DNA of 64,000 bases, taken from the NCBI GenBank assembly GCA_030737835.1, contig JAUJYN010000013.1, forward strand, positions 3,455,570-3,519,569, in the 5' to 3' direction. The notes under the pieces were generated by a model. That model was not told the origin of the DNA. It did no database searches and was given only the letters and a program-made list of their open reading frames with translations. The stretch is from Acorus gramineus (Eukaryota > Streptophyta > Magnoliopsida > Acorales > Acoraceae). Position numbers and translations under genes: made by a program. This document shows positions 49,601-62,314 of the stretch, piece after piece. Every line of letters starts with the position of its first letter. Within the stretch, counting starts at the first letter, position 1.

Positions 49601-52600
49601 AGTTATATAGGGTAGTTGGAATGTTTAACTGGGTTGAGTGATGTACTGGTGGGTATGCAAGATGCCTTATCTCCCAATCTTTCTTGTCTGTCATTCCATT
49701 TGCTGGAGGTTTTTGCTTTAAGATCCCTCCCCCACACCCCCCTCTTTGGAGACCTGTGTGCTCTCACCTTTATTATATTAAATTTTTTTAGTACATAAAA
49801 TTATGAAAATAATTGAAATGCATCTGATCATATTGAGGAAAAAAGTATCACAAATAATTCATTAGACTTTGTACTAAAATTCTGAAATATGAATATGATA
49901 ATATCATGGTTTACACTTGATAGCATCACTTGGAAATTAATCCTTTATTTCCCAAATTTTATACTAAAATCTAATATGGAGATGAGCCTCCAGTAGCCTG
50001 ACAAAATGAAAAATGTGTTTGGCCACTAACCATGCAAAAATTTGCATGGCCTGCAAGGAAACCAAACTGAATTGACCAAGTTTCATATAGATTGGTGAAG
50101 TTTCAAATAATAAAAAAGTGGCGATGACTTAAAATCAATTCATCTTAAAAATGTGAAACTTTTGAAATGCACATCATTGAAACTCAGTACCTTACCAAAA
50201 GTGTTATCACTTGGGAATGATTAAAAGAAATTTATGAATAATGAATGATTTATACCTTGTATGAGGCGAAGACCAGCAGATGTTATGAAGATGCTCATAA
50301 CATCATGAAATATTCGCGCATCAAATAACTGATGAAGTGATTTCAAATCATGCCATGCCATAATGATCATTGCCTAAAATTCACAAAAGGAACGTGTACA
50401 AGGCTAAGTTCGAAGAAAAAAAGAGGCTAGATTTGAAAATCAGGGTTTAAATTATACCTGAAATGCAAGTATGAAGAAAGTCCACATTCTACTAAAGCTT
50501 CTAAAGATCATCCCAAATGAATGAATTTCTACAAAATTTGTCTTCCCCAGCCATTTTGGTTGACGAATTTCAGTGGTGCTGCCCTGAGATTCCTGTAAAG
50601 GAATAATGGATCTCTAAAATTACACGAGTCCAAACCATAAAACTTAATTCCTCAAATAAATTACAGTTTAATAGGGTCAACAACAAGGCAGAATAGCAGT
50701 TTCAGCTTTTTCATTAATTAAACTGTACATGTATACCGAACTGTTCACATTCTTAGAGAAGCGCAATATAAATAAAATCAATATAAAATTTCACTTTACT
50801 TTCATTTCAAAGTCCATCTTCATCAGGCTGAAGATCATTCAGTATCATTTATTAAAGATTCTGTTTCCCCATCTGTCACCTATACATTCTTTTCAGTGTG
50901 AATTCATTGTATGAAGAAAAGATCTTACCATCTGTACTGAGAAAGAGTGTATAAGAAAAGAAAGAAAAAAGCAAATGACTTCAATGTGAGGAAGGAGAAG
51001 AATGTTCGAAAGCTATCACAATGGACAAATGGTTCACATGTAATGTTTGCCAATTATTGCTCCTTAAAAATGAGCATGGTAAGGTAGATGGTATTCAGAA
51101 GAGACAGGGGAAGACTTTAAGACCTTATGTAGTTAGGCAATAAGGATGATAAACTAACAACAGGAATAACCTATAAAAGGATTTAAGGCAAATAATTCTA
51201 TAAATATGACAAGATATTTAAGAGCAGGCTATGCTAATCTTGATGCTGAATTTGATCTTTACTTCCATCACATATCAGGAGATATTCCAAATGGCATCTG
51301 GGCTTGCAGCCAATTTGGACATTTTAAACTTTAACCACATGAAAAGCACAATCTGTCCTTTGATAGCACTAGGATTATGGTACAATACACAATATATCAA
51401 AATACAGATAACAAGAAAAGACCTGCTCAAAGGAAGGGGAGTGCTGATTGTGCTCTGCTAACGAGGTTGAAGTGGTGCACAATATTTCTTGCACCTCATT
51501 AGGGCACCGGGTCCCCGGCTGGGGCGGTACCTAAATGGAAGTTGGCCACAATGGGAGAAAAAGAGTGAGTGATGAAGTTCAACAAGTAAATCAACCCAAA
51601 ACCAACTTGCTCCTCATGCGAAACTCAAACGGATATATGTGCATATGCTATATATATATATACATATGCCACACAATATGTTAAATGGAGATCATACAAT
51701 TTCAACTCAAAGTCAAACAATATGTTTTTGCATACATCTATATATTATATATATGGGCAGCCAACATGTGGTATACTATCTTACAATTATTTATTTCTGT
51801 CCATATCAGAGGGTGAGTATACCACGCAACTCAACAAGGTATGGCCCCGTGCCAATCTAAGTAACTGTATCTCGCAATGTGAGTCAGGTAGCCTTCTCCA
51901 AGCCAAGGGCCCATCAAGCAGACGATACACATGGGCCTAAGAGTGCTCATAGCGGCTGGTATATGCACACAAGGATGACTACATACCAAGTCAGAGTTAG
52001 GTTTCCAAATGCTTGACTCAATACCCGTTCTCACCCATGCAATCTCAAGTTAGGTAGTCCTCTCCTCTACTAGCCTTTTTTTGAGCCGAGGATCCATCAA
52101 CCAGGAAGCATGTAGACTCAGGAGTGCACGCAAAAGCTAGTAGTTGTACACAGAGGTGACCACATGCTAACTTGAAGCACGGATACTCTACACACAATCA
52201 TTTCTCATACCTGGAGAAGTTCGTAAGAGTATTGACTATATGGAAAAGATGTCGTAGACCAATCCCAGTTTCAATTCAAGCTGCCTTCTCCTTTGATAAC
52301 TCTTTCCGAGCCAAGAGTCCATCAACCATGCAACATGCAGGCCTGGGAATGAGCACATCCAATGTCTGCATATAGAGGCAGCTACACACCAACTTGATAC
52401 AGGGACACTCCGCACATATGTAAAAAGAGTATTGACTGTATGTGACAGAGGGAAAAAATGTCCTAGGGACCTAGACCTACCCCCAAATGTCAAACCCCTA
52501 ACTCTAATCACATGACTCTAAATTTACGGTGACCGCAATAAAATGTTATTAATATTTATGGATTCATTACAAGTCAAAAAGAATGAAAAAGGCCTTCGAC

Positions 52601-55600
52601 CAACTGGAACACCCATTCAAATGCTTGAACTCATTTGAATGCCTTGAACTTGTTCAAATGGTGGGCGCACCGTTAAAATGCAGAAAGCAAAGAGGGACAA
52701 CCAAAAAGGGAAACAACCACCATCCCGAGTTCATTTGAATTGCGATGGTAGTATTCAAATATCCTGCTCATTAATTCAAAATCATAGAGAGTATACCACC
52801 CTTCAGAAGAACATTTGTACGGTTCGAAGGAAAGGCAGAATTCCCCTTTGACCATTCAAACACCCAAAAAGTTGTTTGGATGGTATTGGAGATTTTTTTG
52901 GAAATTTGTAGTTTCACAAGATGAAGAGATTTGAGGAGAAAGAGATTGTAGTATGTAATAAATCCCCATATTTGCAATTCTCACACTGAAAATAAACTTT
53001 TCCTCAATTATTAATTGCAATGCCGGAAATCCTACCAATAAAAGCGTAATTTTCTTGACGTCACTAAATCTTTCAACTGACTTTTCCTTTTCAAAAATTG
53101 AGATCAGAGTATGCCAAAATCATCTATGACATAAACATTATATAATCAATTATAATAACATCTCCACAATACATGTTCTGTAAGAGCAACTAGTATACTA
53201 TAAATCCAAACACAATGACAGAAAATAGTATAACGAAACGATACCTCAACTGCAAACAATATAAATATAATCACAAAGTGTTGGGAGCCACCTGTGGATT
53301 TACGTGGTCATCTTTCTGTGTCCAGAAAAAGTCATTCTCAGGACGCATGGGCCATCCAATCTTGAAACAATCATAAGACCTGCATATTCTAAATGGTTTA
53401 GTTGTTCCACATGTCTAAATTATGGCAAGGGAACTAGCATCTTGACTTATCAAAACTAAATATGAAAGTAGAAAAGAGCAAAAGAGATAAATGAACATAT
53501 CAGACCAGAAGTATTCATTCAAATCATCATAATTTCTCCATTTTGAATGGTCAGAAGCCCCGCTGTTCTTCTGGGCCTCCTTCAGTATTGAACTAAAAGT
53601 TAGAGTCATTGTGGAAGGATAGAAGACAAGAAAGTGAACTGAATATGAAAGTACCTCAGATATAACCTTGTATAATGGAGTAACTACATTGTTAAGAAAA
53701 GAATCAGTGCTTCCTCCATATACTGGTACAACTCTTTCCCCAGTATTCAAGCTGATGGCACCAGATAGCAGCCCATGTAACTCATATGCCATCTGAAAAG
53801 AGAGAAGTGAGACAACTTTCTTTCATTTATAATAAAAATGTATTCTGTATAAGAAACTTGGTGAATTAAATATGTTGACTATTTTATTAAAAATAAAGAG
53901 GTTGAAAAAAGTGAAATTATGGAATACATATAACCTTTCAAAAGAAAATTTTAAAGCACAGAAGTCCATTTATAATTTATATGTCATCCTCAATCAGAAT
54001 GCAACTTTTCTGTGTGTAAACATGTATATATCTATCTTGTTTAGATTTGGGTATTTGAATGTGTTTCTTTTTCCTTATGATGAGGCAGAGTTGTGCTCTT
54101 AAATCAAAGGATTGGCATTAGATCTGTTGGACCACATGCCATTTATTTACTGAATCCAACCAGTTCCATTCCTGGTTGCATGTTTACTGGCAGACATGAT
54201 ATACATCTCCGTCCATCCATCCATACATACACACACACATACATGCATACATACTATAAAAATTACGACGTATTCTGAAAGGTGAAAATATGCTTCATGG
54301 GTTTCCTATAATCAGCAGGCACATGCACACATATGCATAAATATATACGTACATGAAGGTGTAAAGTATAGACTTAATTATATAATTAATTTCTAGACTT
54401 GCAAATAACTATATCATCACAGTTTTCAACAATCATCCTCAATTACCCAAAGATGAGCCCATAACAGTTCACAATATTTACAAATATGACTAAAAATATT
54501 AATGCATGACTAAAGCATCAATCATAAACGAAGCTTAGTGAACAGCTGGACTAGTGAAATGCTGCCTGTTGCAGCATTATTATATGTGGTTGTCAACTAA
54601 AATACCTCAAGGGACATAAAAGGAATATTACGTTATAATGTGTTTCCTCTACACTGACCACTTGGATGCACGGAGGATGAGGGTAAGAGAAATCCACATT
54701 GCTGATCTATTCTAATTAAACAAGACAGATGAACATGATGAATAATCATGACAAATGGCAGCAAAAGAGATAAGTGATGATGATCAGTTACATGATGAAA
54801 AATGTAACAAAGACACTCAGGCATGAACCGCAAGTTTGACGCCTCTCCCCATATAAGAAGATAAAGGCCTGTGTACAAAAGTTTATACTGTTGCGCCTGC
54901 TGATTTATAGGTGGTAGCCTGCAGAGGTCATACCAAATAAAGGCTCAAATGAACTGAGAAATAAAATTAGAATGTGAACTTATTCCCTATGCCCACTAAA
55001 CACAATGAATACAAAATTATCAACAAATTAAATCTCACCAAGTATTGCTTCTCCTCCCCAAAAATTTGCACCACTTCACATAGTTCTTGAGCAACTTTTT
55101 CATCACTTCATTTACAGCTCTCTCGTCTAACTGACACAATAATCACATAAGCAGTTTAGGTCAAATGAATGAACAAGCCCAAGCATGAGACAAATCAACG
55201 AGGAATCACCTTTGAATTGGCTGCAGATCTGGGCATTTGTCTAGCATGTATGTTAGCAAGAAGTAAAATCAAATGTTCCCGCTGATTTGCTACATTTCCT
55301 TTCTGAAAATGAATAGTACTTCAGGATATAAGCATAATAACATGGAGATTACAATCAGTATCTGAGAAACAATTGCTTGCACATACTGTTGAAAACTAAA
55401 AAAAAATATCTAGTTAGTCACCTGAAATCCAAACCAGCGCTGTAGCCAATCAAGTTGATCACGAACATCACCTGGATTATCACAATTTTCTGGTAGTGGA
55501 AGACCTCGAATATTACAAATAGGTGTGACTGCCGCTTTAATCTGCAAAATTCCTGGCATAAATAATAATCGAAGGACCTTCTCACAAGTAGTTGAAATAT

Positions 55601-58600
55601 TATGACGAAAGCAGTAAATTCTCTTCTTTCATATAAAGTCAAGTTATATGCACAGTGGTGGCCCCATACAAAGCCCTTTCAGACTAGGTCTCGCCCGGTC
55701 TTTGGCAGGGAATTATTGAATGATAGCAAGTATATGTTGGTTTTTAATGAGTAAATTATCAAAATGCTGCAACAAGAAATTCTGATCCTAACCCATGTGA
55801 GATTTTATCATGCTTGCAGAGCTTCCCAGATTACATTCATCTTAGCCACTGAATTGACTTCATTTATACTGAAGTAATTACATGAATTGAAGCAAAATCA
55901 TGTTATATGATTTGAAAACTCAATTATCATTTCATCGAGTCCAACCTCAGGGAGTTGCATAATAGCTTGTTGAGCACCTTCAGGATCAAGTGGAAGAATG
56001 TTGTAGTCAGGCCTCTTTTCAATGTCTTCACTAACATCAATCACCTATGATAAAAAGAAAATTTGAGATGGTCATGATCATTTCGATGGTCAACTGTGAA
56101 TTTGAGAAGCTTTGGTTCTTGGAGGTAAAAATGTACAAAACCATAGCAACCTCAGGAGAAATTGTCTTCAATACTTCTAGAATGACCAATGCAATTCCAC
56201 GTGCATGCCTCAGCATCTCTCTGTCCAGAAGTGGCATGTAACTCAACAGATCCATTAGTTTACAAAATAGGAAGATATAATGAACCTCATATTTGCAGTG
56301 CTGAGAAACAAAGGAAGCCAAAAAATGATATAGGGAAGAGTAATACCCTTCTGCGGAATCATGCTGTTCTCTATGTCTGATAATGTCTTTCTTATACTTT
56401 AGATAAAAGCATTTTAATTCTCGTGCATAACTTATTTTCTTGCACCTCAGACTAGTGGCCAATTCATCCTATGGACATACAACATAAATCTGAGAAAAGA
56501 ATTCATCCTATCATGGTCTATAATATCAAATATCATGATTCAATTAATGTGAATTGATAAATAACAGAGAGGAGCCTTATGAGATGTTAAATAAAAGGAT
56601 ATAAAACTCACATGCAACCAGGAAAGACGAAGCCATGCAATCTTAATTCTTACATGTCATTATGCAATGCCGTACAATGTGCAACTCTAGTCAAAGTGTC
56701 ACACAAAATAGAGCACCAGTTAGATTTCTAACCACAACATTGATTTAACAAAACAGCCACAATTAATAAAATGAGCTAGCAATTGCATGGGGAGATTGGG
56801 AGGGGTTTTTCCTTCCTTTATAAATAACCACTCTCTCCCTTCTCTATTAGTTCAACCATCCAAAATATTTCTCTCCCCCAAATGTAAAAATATATCAACC
56901 CCCTCTCATATTTCAAGAAAGAAACACACAATCTCTCTGTAGTGATCTTTTCAAAGAAAAGGACCAAGCAGATTGCGAAAGAAGATTGTGAAGTTCTCAA
57001 GCAATTTCCTTCCTCCTTTTGTTCCATTATTCTTGGGAGCAGTTCAGCAAATGAGGCTGTTGGCATATCTACTTTGTGTACATCGATAGTGATGAATAGT
57101 TAAGAACATAAATCAATTGCAAGTCTCATCCAGAGGATGTAGTTAACCGCCAGATCAATGAATTCACTCAAACAACATAAAAATAGTATTAATAAGGAAG
57201 ATATCCACACAATACATGGCCAAATGGATGTAACAATCTGGTATAGAACTTAATCTCTGTGTATAATTAGAATTCCTTTCACACGTGCAAACAGTCAATA
57301 CAAGATCAGAATTGAGCATAATTGAGTGGTTTAACATAATCCCAAATGACAGAAAAATCTCTCTTTCAACAGGGGAATTGTAACTCCCCCTGCATAAGTA
57401 AAATTTTCCAAAAGTCCCTCTTAAAACATCGTTGGTGATAAAGCCTCTACCTTCCTGTAAGTCCCAACATAATTCAAGGCATGTAAACATGAAGACAAAC
57501 ATTTACTCCAAATTGATGAAAGTTGTTATAAAGATCCACAAAAATAAAAACATGAATGACATCATAAAATAATTATCAGACAAAAATAAATGCCATCTAC
57601 ATTGAAGCAATGATTGTTTCTTCTTCTTCACACAAGAGAATTTAGAATAATTTTTCAGGTTAAATTCTCTTTATATTGGAAGTAAAAATCATATAAATTT
57701 GTTTAATTACATTCCAAGTAGAATACATGCAGCATACACTAAATTCAAACCAAGCAGAATTCACTAACCTGTTTGAGATGTTGTAGAAGAGCTGTTTTGA
57801 ATTGCTTAACCCCACGCCCACTCGATGTGGGATCCATCGTGTGCGCTCTCACTAAAGCATGGAATCGACCTTTATATAATCCACACGGAACAGATGATAA
57901 GTTAGCGAAATTGTTTTGATTAGTTAATATTTACAATGTCAGAAGCATAAATCTAAAGAAACTTAAGCTAAATTGACAACCATCAACAAAATATACAAAC
58001 AGAACATCAAGCTAGGACAATGTCTAGTAACGTGAAAATTCATAACAATCACATGCTCCATAGATCATTATATATGTAAGCTATCATAATCATAAAATTA
58101 AAATTAAAAAAAAAATTAATAATTAAGCCTATCAAGTCTCCTAAAGATATCCACATACACTTTGAATCCTTATTCGAAAAAATCAAAAACTATATGATAT
58201 TCAAATATCCAATATATATCATTAAAAAATATGTTTTTATTATCCACTATTTAAATTCAATTATTAAACATGATACTCATGATCATAAAATTTAAGTAAC
58301 CCCCACATTCTCTTTCCATGATCTTTGAAAAATGGAAAATCATTAATCCGATTGCACCAAATATCCCTAATATGTCACTCAATTAACCCAACAAGTGTCC
58401 ATATTTTGACAAGTTAATTATTCAAATAAACATTATATACGCTCTATAATCAGAAAAGATCCGAATTCAAATATTAATATCCGTATCTGAATAATTTAGG
58501 AATGGATATAGATATCAAAGTATCTGACTTGTACTCTCCCATTGAAAATCAAACTCAGGATGACATTTTTTTTTTTTTATATCGGAGGGATCTCCCGTAG

Positions 58601-59068
58601 CTGACCTTTCAGCCGAGCTGTGTAAGCTACCTCCGTTGGTCCCACAGAAAATTTTTCAATTTTTGCCAACACACGGGAGGATAGGTCAGCGCCCAAAATT
58701 TGATACCAAGACCTACCCTTCTTACAGGTAAGCCACGAGACGTTGTACTATAGCCACTGGATGGCATTGCCTTCGACACCAAACTCAAATTGAAACCCAA
58801 AATCACAGCATAAACAAGTGATCGAACCCCCAAAAGACTTACAGATGTAGGCAACGCGAGGTGCCTCGGCCTCGATCTGGTTGGCGACGCGGAGGAACCG
58901 CCGGATCTCGGACACCAGCGTCTGCGGGAGGTTCTCGCTCTCAAAGTGCCCAAGAACAGAGGACCCCATCGTCCTCGACCTGGAGAGGGCCATCGACGAT
59001 TCCCCTCCGCTCCTCCTCCACCTCCGATGGAGATCCCTGACGCTCCCCTCAGGAACGATCTCCGCCAT
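37599..59068 (-). CDS. CALS8: Callose synthase 8-like (1,3-beta-glucan synthase), 41 exons
   Basis: Plasma-membrane enzyme that polymerises UDP-glucose into callose (1,3-beta-glucan). Splicing 41 exons gives 5,778 nt in one unbroken frame, 1,925 residues, as expected for the family. Parts in order: N-terminal cytosolic region with a Vta1-like segment (LPQTLVSEIRRFLRVANQIE); FKS1 domain (LYLLIWGEASNLRFMPECLC, about 325-345); first membrane cluster (about 451-760); large cytosolic glucan synthase domain (from about 1030, including LPGPPNIGEGKPENQNHAII, KVAN and RFHYGHPD); second membrane cluster from about 1505. The RXTG-type motif RPTG is at about 1613-1616. The C-terminus LQIQPILAGRNKRR and TALASQSFIQLGLLTGLP point to the CALS8/GSL4 branch; the branch call is from memory of family sequences. 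Exons are listed in three companion entries. Confidence 0.93.
45554..50592 (-). other. CALS8: CALS8 exons 13-28
   Basis: 50592-50458, 50373-50256, 49057-48729, 48456-48404, 48323-48263, 47770-47689, 47603-47554, 47415-47329, 47218-47084, 46938-46844, 46761-46677, 46593-46433, 46308-46185, 46086-45992, 45912-45777, 45705-45554. These cover the first membrane cluster (for example VYFMDTQIWYSIFCTIFGGI in exon 20) and the start of the cytosolic loop. Phases are consistent throughout. Confidence 0.88.
51470..52560. repeat. Diverged tandem repeat block in CALS8 intron 12
   Basis: Three diverged units (about 51880-52035, 52040-52200 and 52265-52430) share a scaffold. It runs TAG(T/C)C(T/C)TCTCC, then GAGCC(A/G)AG, then CCATCAA, a CATGTAG-type word, a GCACA word, and CACANA(A/G)G(A/C)(T/A)G. 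The block is GC-richer than the surrounding intron and lies in the 2.7-kb intron 12. It is probably a remnant of an LTR or other repeat; no coding content. Confidence 0.55.
53292..59068 (-). other. CALS8: CALS8 exons 1-12
   Basis: 59068-58843, 57869-57769, 56468-56347, 56220-56151, 56044-55946, 55541-55422, 55302-55210, 55130-55039, 54918-54792, 53792-53655, 53579-53506, 53379-53292. The start at 59068 gives MAEIVPEGSVRDLHRRW; exon 1 is GC-rich. The exon 3/4 junction (56347 to 56220) is the least certain because two neighbouring acceptors exist. All other junctions have GT-AG borders and agree in phase with the protein family. Confidence 0.88.
58568..58758 (-). mobile_element. SINE in CALS8 intron 1, copy 2
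   Basis: On the minus strand it starts AGTGGCTATAGTACAACGTC and ends CCGATATAAAAAA. It is flanked by GGATGACATT (58558-58567) and GGATGGCATT (58759-58768), a 10-bp target duplication with one mismatch. The first 70 bases carry A- and B-box-like words (TGGCTATAG; GGTATCAAATTT). It lies about 85 bp downstream of the exon 1 donor, in the same orientation as the gene. It aligns with the element at 14794-14985. Confidence 0.78.
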
Positions 59069-59463
59069 CGATTGCGTGGTCTCATCGGGGCGTTTGGTGA
59101 TTCTGGGAAGGGATTATTTGTACTGGAGACTGGAGAGATCCAGTGTTGGCTTTCTTTGCCTTTTGAGAAGCTTTTTTTTAATCATTTTTTAGTTTGTGCG
59201 CGCGCTTTAGCTTTTTAGCTTTTGAGGCTTTTGATTCAGGGTTTGGGTGGGGGAAGGAAGGAACGGTTTTTTGAAAATTTAGACGACCGTTTGTTTTTCT
59301 TTTCTTTTTTTGTGAAAAAGAAACTGACCTAATTTTAGGAGACGGGGGTGGGTTTTCTGTGGATCGTTTCAGAAATAAGGGGTTGGTTTGGTAAAGAGTT
59401 AAAAGGTTTGGAAGATAAGTTGTTCTACTTTTTAAAAGATAAAATGTTCATTAATTTTGTTTT
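59069..59463. other. 5' flank of CALS8
   Basis: Upstream region of the minus-strand callose synthase gene; it should contain its 5' untranslated region and core promoter. No clear TATA box is seen near the expected place. The distal side ends at a Mutator-type element. Confidence 0.4.
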
Positions 59464-60342
59464 GGGCGCGTCTATCCCCACTCATCGTTTTTCTTACCCC
59501 ACCAATCAAAAAAAAAAAAAAAAAACGGTGTTTGGCTGTTCCCACCAATCCAGATCGACCGAAATTGGTCGCCATTTCAGGTTTTGGGCGACCGGACTTG
59601 GTCACCATTTCAGGTTTTGAGCGACAGTAATTGGTCGCAATTTCAGGCTTTGGGCGATTGTAATTGGTCGAACAGGGTTCAAAACTATATCTACCTATTT
59701 TTTGTAAACAAATAAATTTTTGGGTTTATCCATTATATTCTACATTTATTCTTTGATCCAAACAACAGCTAAGGGGCCGAAAAAATTGTAAGTAGGTATA
59801 CTTTCAATTAATTCAAATTTTTATAAAAAAATATCTTATTAGACAAATATATATCATTTTTAAGCTTCGTGTGAATTCGTAGTTAAGAGGATTCTTGGTT
59901 TGAAAACAAAAAAAACCTATCAGTTGATCCAAACACATTATATATTTGGCTTTTGAAAATTAGTCCGTCACTTATGTAAAAAAAATTGTTCTTATATTCT
60001 ACATTTAAGAATAATAATTGATTCTCCTTACATTACAACTCAGACTTGAAGTGGTATGAAGGATTCAAGGAAGATATACGTCATGGGATTATGTTTCCAA
60101 GAAAAAAATTATAAACTTTATTACAAATCCTGTTCGACCAAGTTCGGTCGTCCGAAACCTGAAATGACAACCAAGTCCGGTCACTCAAAATCTGAAATGG
60201 CGACCAAGTCCGGTCGTCCAAAACCTGAAGTGGCGACCAAATCTGGTCGACCTGGCCGGATCGATGGGAAAAGATAAAACACCGATTTTTTTTTTCTCGA
60301 TTGGTGGGGTAAGAAAAACCCTTGGTGGGGATAGCCGTGCCC
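59464..60342. mobile_element. Mutator-type element with repeated-unit inverted ends
   Basis: 879-bp non-autonomous element. The ends read GGGCGCGTCTATCCCC (left) and GGGCACGGCTATCCCC (right, reverse complement). Flanking 9-bp words TTTTGTTTT (59455-59463) and TTTTGATTT (60343-60351) differ at one base, fitting a Mutator target duplication. The inverted arms (about 215 bp) contain three to four tandem units of about 33 bp with the core TTGGTCGCCATTTCAGGTTT. The centre is AT-rich with no transposase. Confidence 0.8.
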
Positions 60343-60406
60343 TTTTGATTTTATTCAAATTTATCAAAATTAGAATAACAGTGAGAATAAATGTTGTTTC
60401 AACTTA

Positions 60407-60705
60407 AGACTAGTTTAGCAAGTGGTTAAGTTTTTTAGGATAAGTTATCATAATTTTAGGGAATAAAAAGTTTTTTAATTTTGTACATATTTATATTTCT
60501 CAAAATTGGGATAAAAAGTGAGGATAAATGCTATCACGGTCTTTAAATGAAACAAAATATCATCATTTTCATTTCAAATTTTAGACAACTATCTCTAGCT
60601 TATTCCGATTATTTTTTATACAAAATGGGGATAAATTATCATCTCACTCATTTATCCTTATAATTACCCCTTATCACACCACTTATCCTCTTATCAAACG
60701 AGCCC
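60407..60705. mobile_element. Tourist-like MITE with TTA target duplication
   Basis: Ends AGACTAGTTTAGCAAG (left) and GGGCTCGTTTGATAAG (right, reverse complement) are imperfect inverted repeats. The 3-bp word TTA flanks both sides (60404-60406, 60706-60708), as in PIF/Harbinger MITEs. A related, truncated stretch follows to about 60870. The family also occurs at 15415-15927. Confidence 0.65.
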
Positions 60706-60708
60706 TTA

Positions 60709-62278
60709 AGTGGAGTAAAAAATCATTATTTTCATTTTAAAATTGGGACAACTCTCCACACCTTAACCAATTATATTTTATACCAAATGGGATAAGTTGT
60801 CATTCTCCCCCACTTATCCCAACAATTATCCTTTATTTCATCACTTATTTCATTCTCAAACCAGCACTAAAAGTAATCCTTTAACTATCTATACATGGTG
60901 TATATTATTACACTATCATAGTAGTGAATGAAAAAAAAAAATTCCTTTTCTCTTTTTTTAGAAGAAAAAAATACAAATGAATAGCTATTAAGACCATGAG
61001 TAGTACTATTAAGATTAGACAATTATTTACCTATAACAACGAACTATGAAAATGAGAGTCTATTCCAATTAGCGATTCACAAATACACTTTCAATCATGA
61101 TTAATAACAGCCAATAAGACTTGATGATATCTACGAATATTGCAACTTGAGCGAGATGGATCCGGTTGGAGTTTAACTTAAACCGAACCCAGAATAGGAG
61201 GAAGTCAAACTCAAAATTAACTCAACCCTCGTATTTGAGGAGGGCAACTCAAATCCAACCAATAATAGGGTTTGGCCCGGATTCAGATGATGTTAAAATT
61301 TGATTGAGGTTGGATTGGATTCAAATTAAGCTCAATTTGGTTTGAGTTCAACTTTAAACTTTTTATTTTAGATGTAGAAATATGGTACTCTGCGCAGAAA
61401 ATATAATAAAAATGAAAATAAACGGATGATGGTGGAAAGAAAATAAAAAAATAAAATTATAAAAAAAGTGATTGTTTTATCAAATAGGTAAATTAGTTGA
61501 AGTTTAACCATAACGTTCAAATATATTACAAAAAAACGCATTGGTTCGAGTTCAGATTACCTGATTCCTAAATCCGAACTTGTGTTGAAAATGCGAGATT
61601 GAATTCAAATCCTAAAGTCCCAATTCAAATACTGTGCAAAAGTTGGTTAGTCCGGGTTGAATCAAGTTCAACCCACCCAAGTTATGAAAACTCCAAGATC
61701 GACTCATAAGATATGAAAATATTTTGAGTATGTTTTTCAAAGGGTATGAAATACTGATATCGCATCAAGATAGGAATTGGATTCGAATTTTGACGTTAAC
61801 CTACCCACTTGTTTGCTGACAAAAATTTGAAAGAGTTTTTTGTGGGACATGAGCAAATAGGCAAAGGTAACCTTTCTAGCTTAACTGTAAAATCAGCAAT
61901 GAAAGATCCCTATGATACAAAACAAAAATCAAAATAAAAAATAACAACTATAAATAATAATGACGATGAAGATGATAATAATATCACAGTGATGATATAA
62001 TGTTCCATTGACATGCCACTGTTTGAGATTCTGATAGGGGTAAAAAGAGCAACAGCAGAGTACAGAAGTTAGATCCAATCAATTTACAACTTGCAAACTC
62101 TGCTTTATAGTGCCTAAACTTTTTTTTTTGGGTCACCAACAAATCAAATGCTAGTGCATCTAAACTTTCTGGCCTTTGTTGATCAGCTTTACTCCCCCAA
62201 ATGGAAACTTTGCATGTGAGTGGAGATACCTTAGCAGGGGGTAGAGATACAGACAGGACAAGGTAACAGACCCAAAAA

Positions 62279-62281
<3 letters not shown>
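60709..62281. other. Gene-free AT-rich stretch
   Basis: After a partial MITE relative (to about 60870), the region 61150-61800 repeats words such as TTGGATT, GAATTCAAATC and GGTTGGATT that read like a degenerate satellite or old retroelement tail. No gene recognised. Confidence 0.4.

Positions 62282-62311
<30 letters not shown>
62282..62311. repeat. GA dinucleotide microsatellite
   Basis: About 15 GA repeats, likely length-polymorphic. On the minus strand it makes a run of SL codons in an otherwise unremarkable open frame (61984-62343). Confidence 0.95.

Positions 62312-62314
<3 letters not shown>

Noticed and set aside
51231-51461. Open frames inside CALS8 intron 12
   Set aside because: Short, AT-rich and unrelated to any family; the intron is needed to keep the CALS8 frame.
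58627-59085. 152-codon minus-strand frame overlapping CALS8 exon 1
   Set aside because: Different frame from the family-matching exon 1 and runs through the intron and the SINE.
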